Origin: Actinomycetes bacterium
GTDB lineage: Bacteria > Actinomycetota > Acidimicrobiia > Acidimicrobiales > Palsa-688
Direction of reading: 5' to 3'
Assembly: GCA_021821705.1 (NCBI GenBank)
Contig: JAKACE010000163.1
Coordinates: forward strand, 1 to 5,253
DNA: 5,253 nucleotides
Below the pieces are notes generated by a model, which saw nothing but the letters and a program-made list of their open reading frames with translations, did no database searches and had not been told where the DNA came from. Position numbers and translations under genes: made by a program. Shown here piece after piece: positions 4,071 through 5,253 of this stretch (the stretch's first letter is position 1; each line of letters opens with the position of its first letter).

Positions 4071-5253
4071 GTGTTCCGGCACATCAGATCAAAACTAATT
4101 GCCGCATTCGCCGTGCCGCTGGCCATCTTGGTGGCGGTCGCGACGGCACAGTCCGTGTCCAGCCTGAGCCAGATCAGCAACGTGGACGCCCAGACCTCGC
4201 TGGCTTCGGCCTCTGTCGGCCCGGGCGGCCTCGTGCAGGCCCTGCAGACAGAGCGTGAGTACGGCGAGCTCAGCGTGTTCGGTGGGGCAATCAACCCCGC
4301 CAACGCCCTGAACGGCTTCGACCCCGCCGCCGGCGGCCTCTACCAGAGCCCGACCGCCATCCAGAACACGACCAACAAGGCCGTGACTGCCTTCCGCAAC
4401 AGCGTCGAGAGCTCGGGGCCAAAGGTCAGCGCCATCTACAAGAGCGCCCTCGCCAGCCTCAGCGGCCTGCAAGCGGCCAGGGCCTACTGGGTCCACATCC
4501 CGAGCGGGCACCCGACGGTCAGGAACTACCAGATGCGGGCCATCGAGACCTACATCGGTTACAGCACCGTCATCGACGGCCTGATCAACGCCACAGCGCA
4601 GGTGCCCCAGCAGATCACCGACCCGGTGCTGCGCACCGGTGTCGAGGCCCTGTACGCCAGCCTGGAGAACACCGAGACCCAGTGGCAGACGCTACAGGAC
4701 ATGGTGCAGGCCACCTGGAGCACCGGTAGCAACCGGGCCCAGTTCGCCTACCAGGCCAGCCAGGACTGGGGCTCCAGCGTCGCCTGGGCCCAGGAGCTCG
4801 ACTCGTTCGGCAAGGGGCCTTACGCCTCAGCGATCAACACCCTGGAGAGCGGTGTCTCCCAGGGCATCCAGTCCCAGAGCGCTGTCGCGGCTGCCCTGCA
4901 GCTCGACCTGGGCCTGATCCAGCAGGGCCAGACGCCCCCCCTGGTGTCTGTCCTGGCCGCCCTCACCGAGAACGCACCCGGTGTCCCGGCCAACAGCGCC
5001 ATCCCGTCGCAGGCCCTCGGCAACAGCCAGATCGCCGCTGTCGTGCACAAGCGGGCGTCCGCACTGCACAGCAACGCGGTCCAGCAGGCGCTGCTCTTCG
5101 GCGGCATCGGCGCCCTCGGCACGATCATCGGCCTCGCCCTTGTCATCCTGGTCAGCCGGTCCGTGTCCCGCCCGCTGGTCGACCTGGCCCACCAGGCCGA
5201 GGAGCTGGCCAGCACGACCCTGCCCGCCACCGTCCAGGCCATACTCGACTCCG
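4071..5253 (+). CDS. membrane sensor with nitrate/nitrite-sensing (NIT) domain and HAMP linker, C-terminus beyond the window
   Basis: The first 394 residues of a longer protein; the frame is open to the window edge. Seen: a basic N-terminus (FRHIRSK), a hydrophobic helix at about 9-26, a large extracytoplasmic region at about 30-335, a second membrane helix at about 340-363 (ALLFGGIGALGTIIGLALVI), and SRSVSRPLVDLAHQAEELA (362-380), the start of a HAMP domain. In the outer region, LVQALQTEREYGELSVFGG (54-72) matches the opening helix of the NIT family (PF08376), commonly written LvhaLQ-ER. NIT domains sense nitrate and nitrite in some proteins, and many actinobacterial members have unknown ligands. 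The output domain is not visible. Actinobacterial NIT-HAMP proteins with a similar TTLPATVQAILDS stretch are, from memory, mostly histidine kinases; a methyl-accepting chemotaxis protein is the main alternative and would suit the sigma-28-like promoter upstream. The start is the GTG at 4071, with AAGAAAGG before it. Confidence 0.85.
   Translation, partial: MFRHIRSKLIAAFAVPLAILVAVATAQSVSSLSQISNVDAQTSLASASVGPGGLVQALQTEREYGELSVFGGAINPANALNGFDPAAGGLYQSPTAIQNTTNKAVTAFRNSVESSGPKVSAIYKSALASLSGLQAARAYWVHIPSGHPTVRNYQMRAIETYIGYSTVIDGLINATAQVPQQITDPVLRTGVEALYASLENTETQWQTLQDMVQATWSTGSNRAQFAYQASQDWGSSVAWAQELDSFGKGPYASAINTLESGVSQGIQSQSAVAAALQLDLGLIQQGQTPPLVSVLAALTENAPGVPANSAIPSQALGNSQIAAVVHKRASALHSNAVQQALLFGGIGALGTIIGLALVILVSRSVSRPLVDLAHQAEELASTTLPATVQAILDS

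Overview
The window is very GC-rich (roughly 70 %). Its codons end mostly in G or C, GTG starts are used, and long spurious antisense reading frames are common. This fits a high-GC actinobacterium. The sensor-protein type and the coiled-coil protein would suit Acidimicrobiia or a relative, but that placement is an inference from style, not a search result.

Left half, minus strand (17-2476): three genes read right to left. First is a type II 3-dehydroquinate dehydratase (aroQ-like), with all its catalytic residues and an N-terminal extension. After a 112-nt gap comes a xylose-isomerase-like TIM-barrel protein with the usual metal-ligand set. A Gfo/Idh/MocA NAD(P)-dependent oxidoreductase overlaps it by an ATGA junction. 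Together they look like a small catabolic unit for a cyclic polyol, sugar or quinate-type compound: a dehydrogenase, an isomerase/dehydratase and a dehydroquinase-type dehydratase. The substrate cannot be read from the sequence.

Centre (2477-2814): a divergent intergenic region of 338 bp. It holds a strong Shine-Dalgarno and a possible -10 for aroQ, GC-rich palindromes, and on the plus strand a TCAA-N16-GCCGACTC element that resembles a sigma-28/FliA (motility and chemotaxis) promoter.

Right half, plus strand (2815-5253): first a 387-aa coiled-coil protein. Its ends resemble the two halves of an SMC/RecN/YhaN-type ATPase head, but the Walker A motif is degraded (GPNGxGKST position reads AANAVARAA) and no LSGG signature is visible. 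After 92 nt, with no convincing terminator, comes a membrane sensor with a nitrate/nitrite-sensing (NIT-type) extracellular domain, two transmembrane segments and the start of a HAMP linker. It runs off the right edge, so its output domain (histidine kinase or chemoreceptor) is not visible.

The item most worth pursuing is the predicted SMC-like pseudo-ATPase paired with a NIT-type sensor behind a possible sigma-28 promoter. A second point is the unusual dehydroquinase / TIM-barrel / Gfo-Idh-MocA trio.
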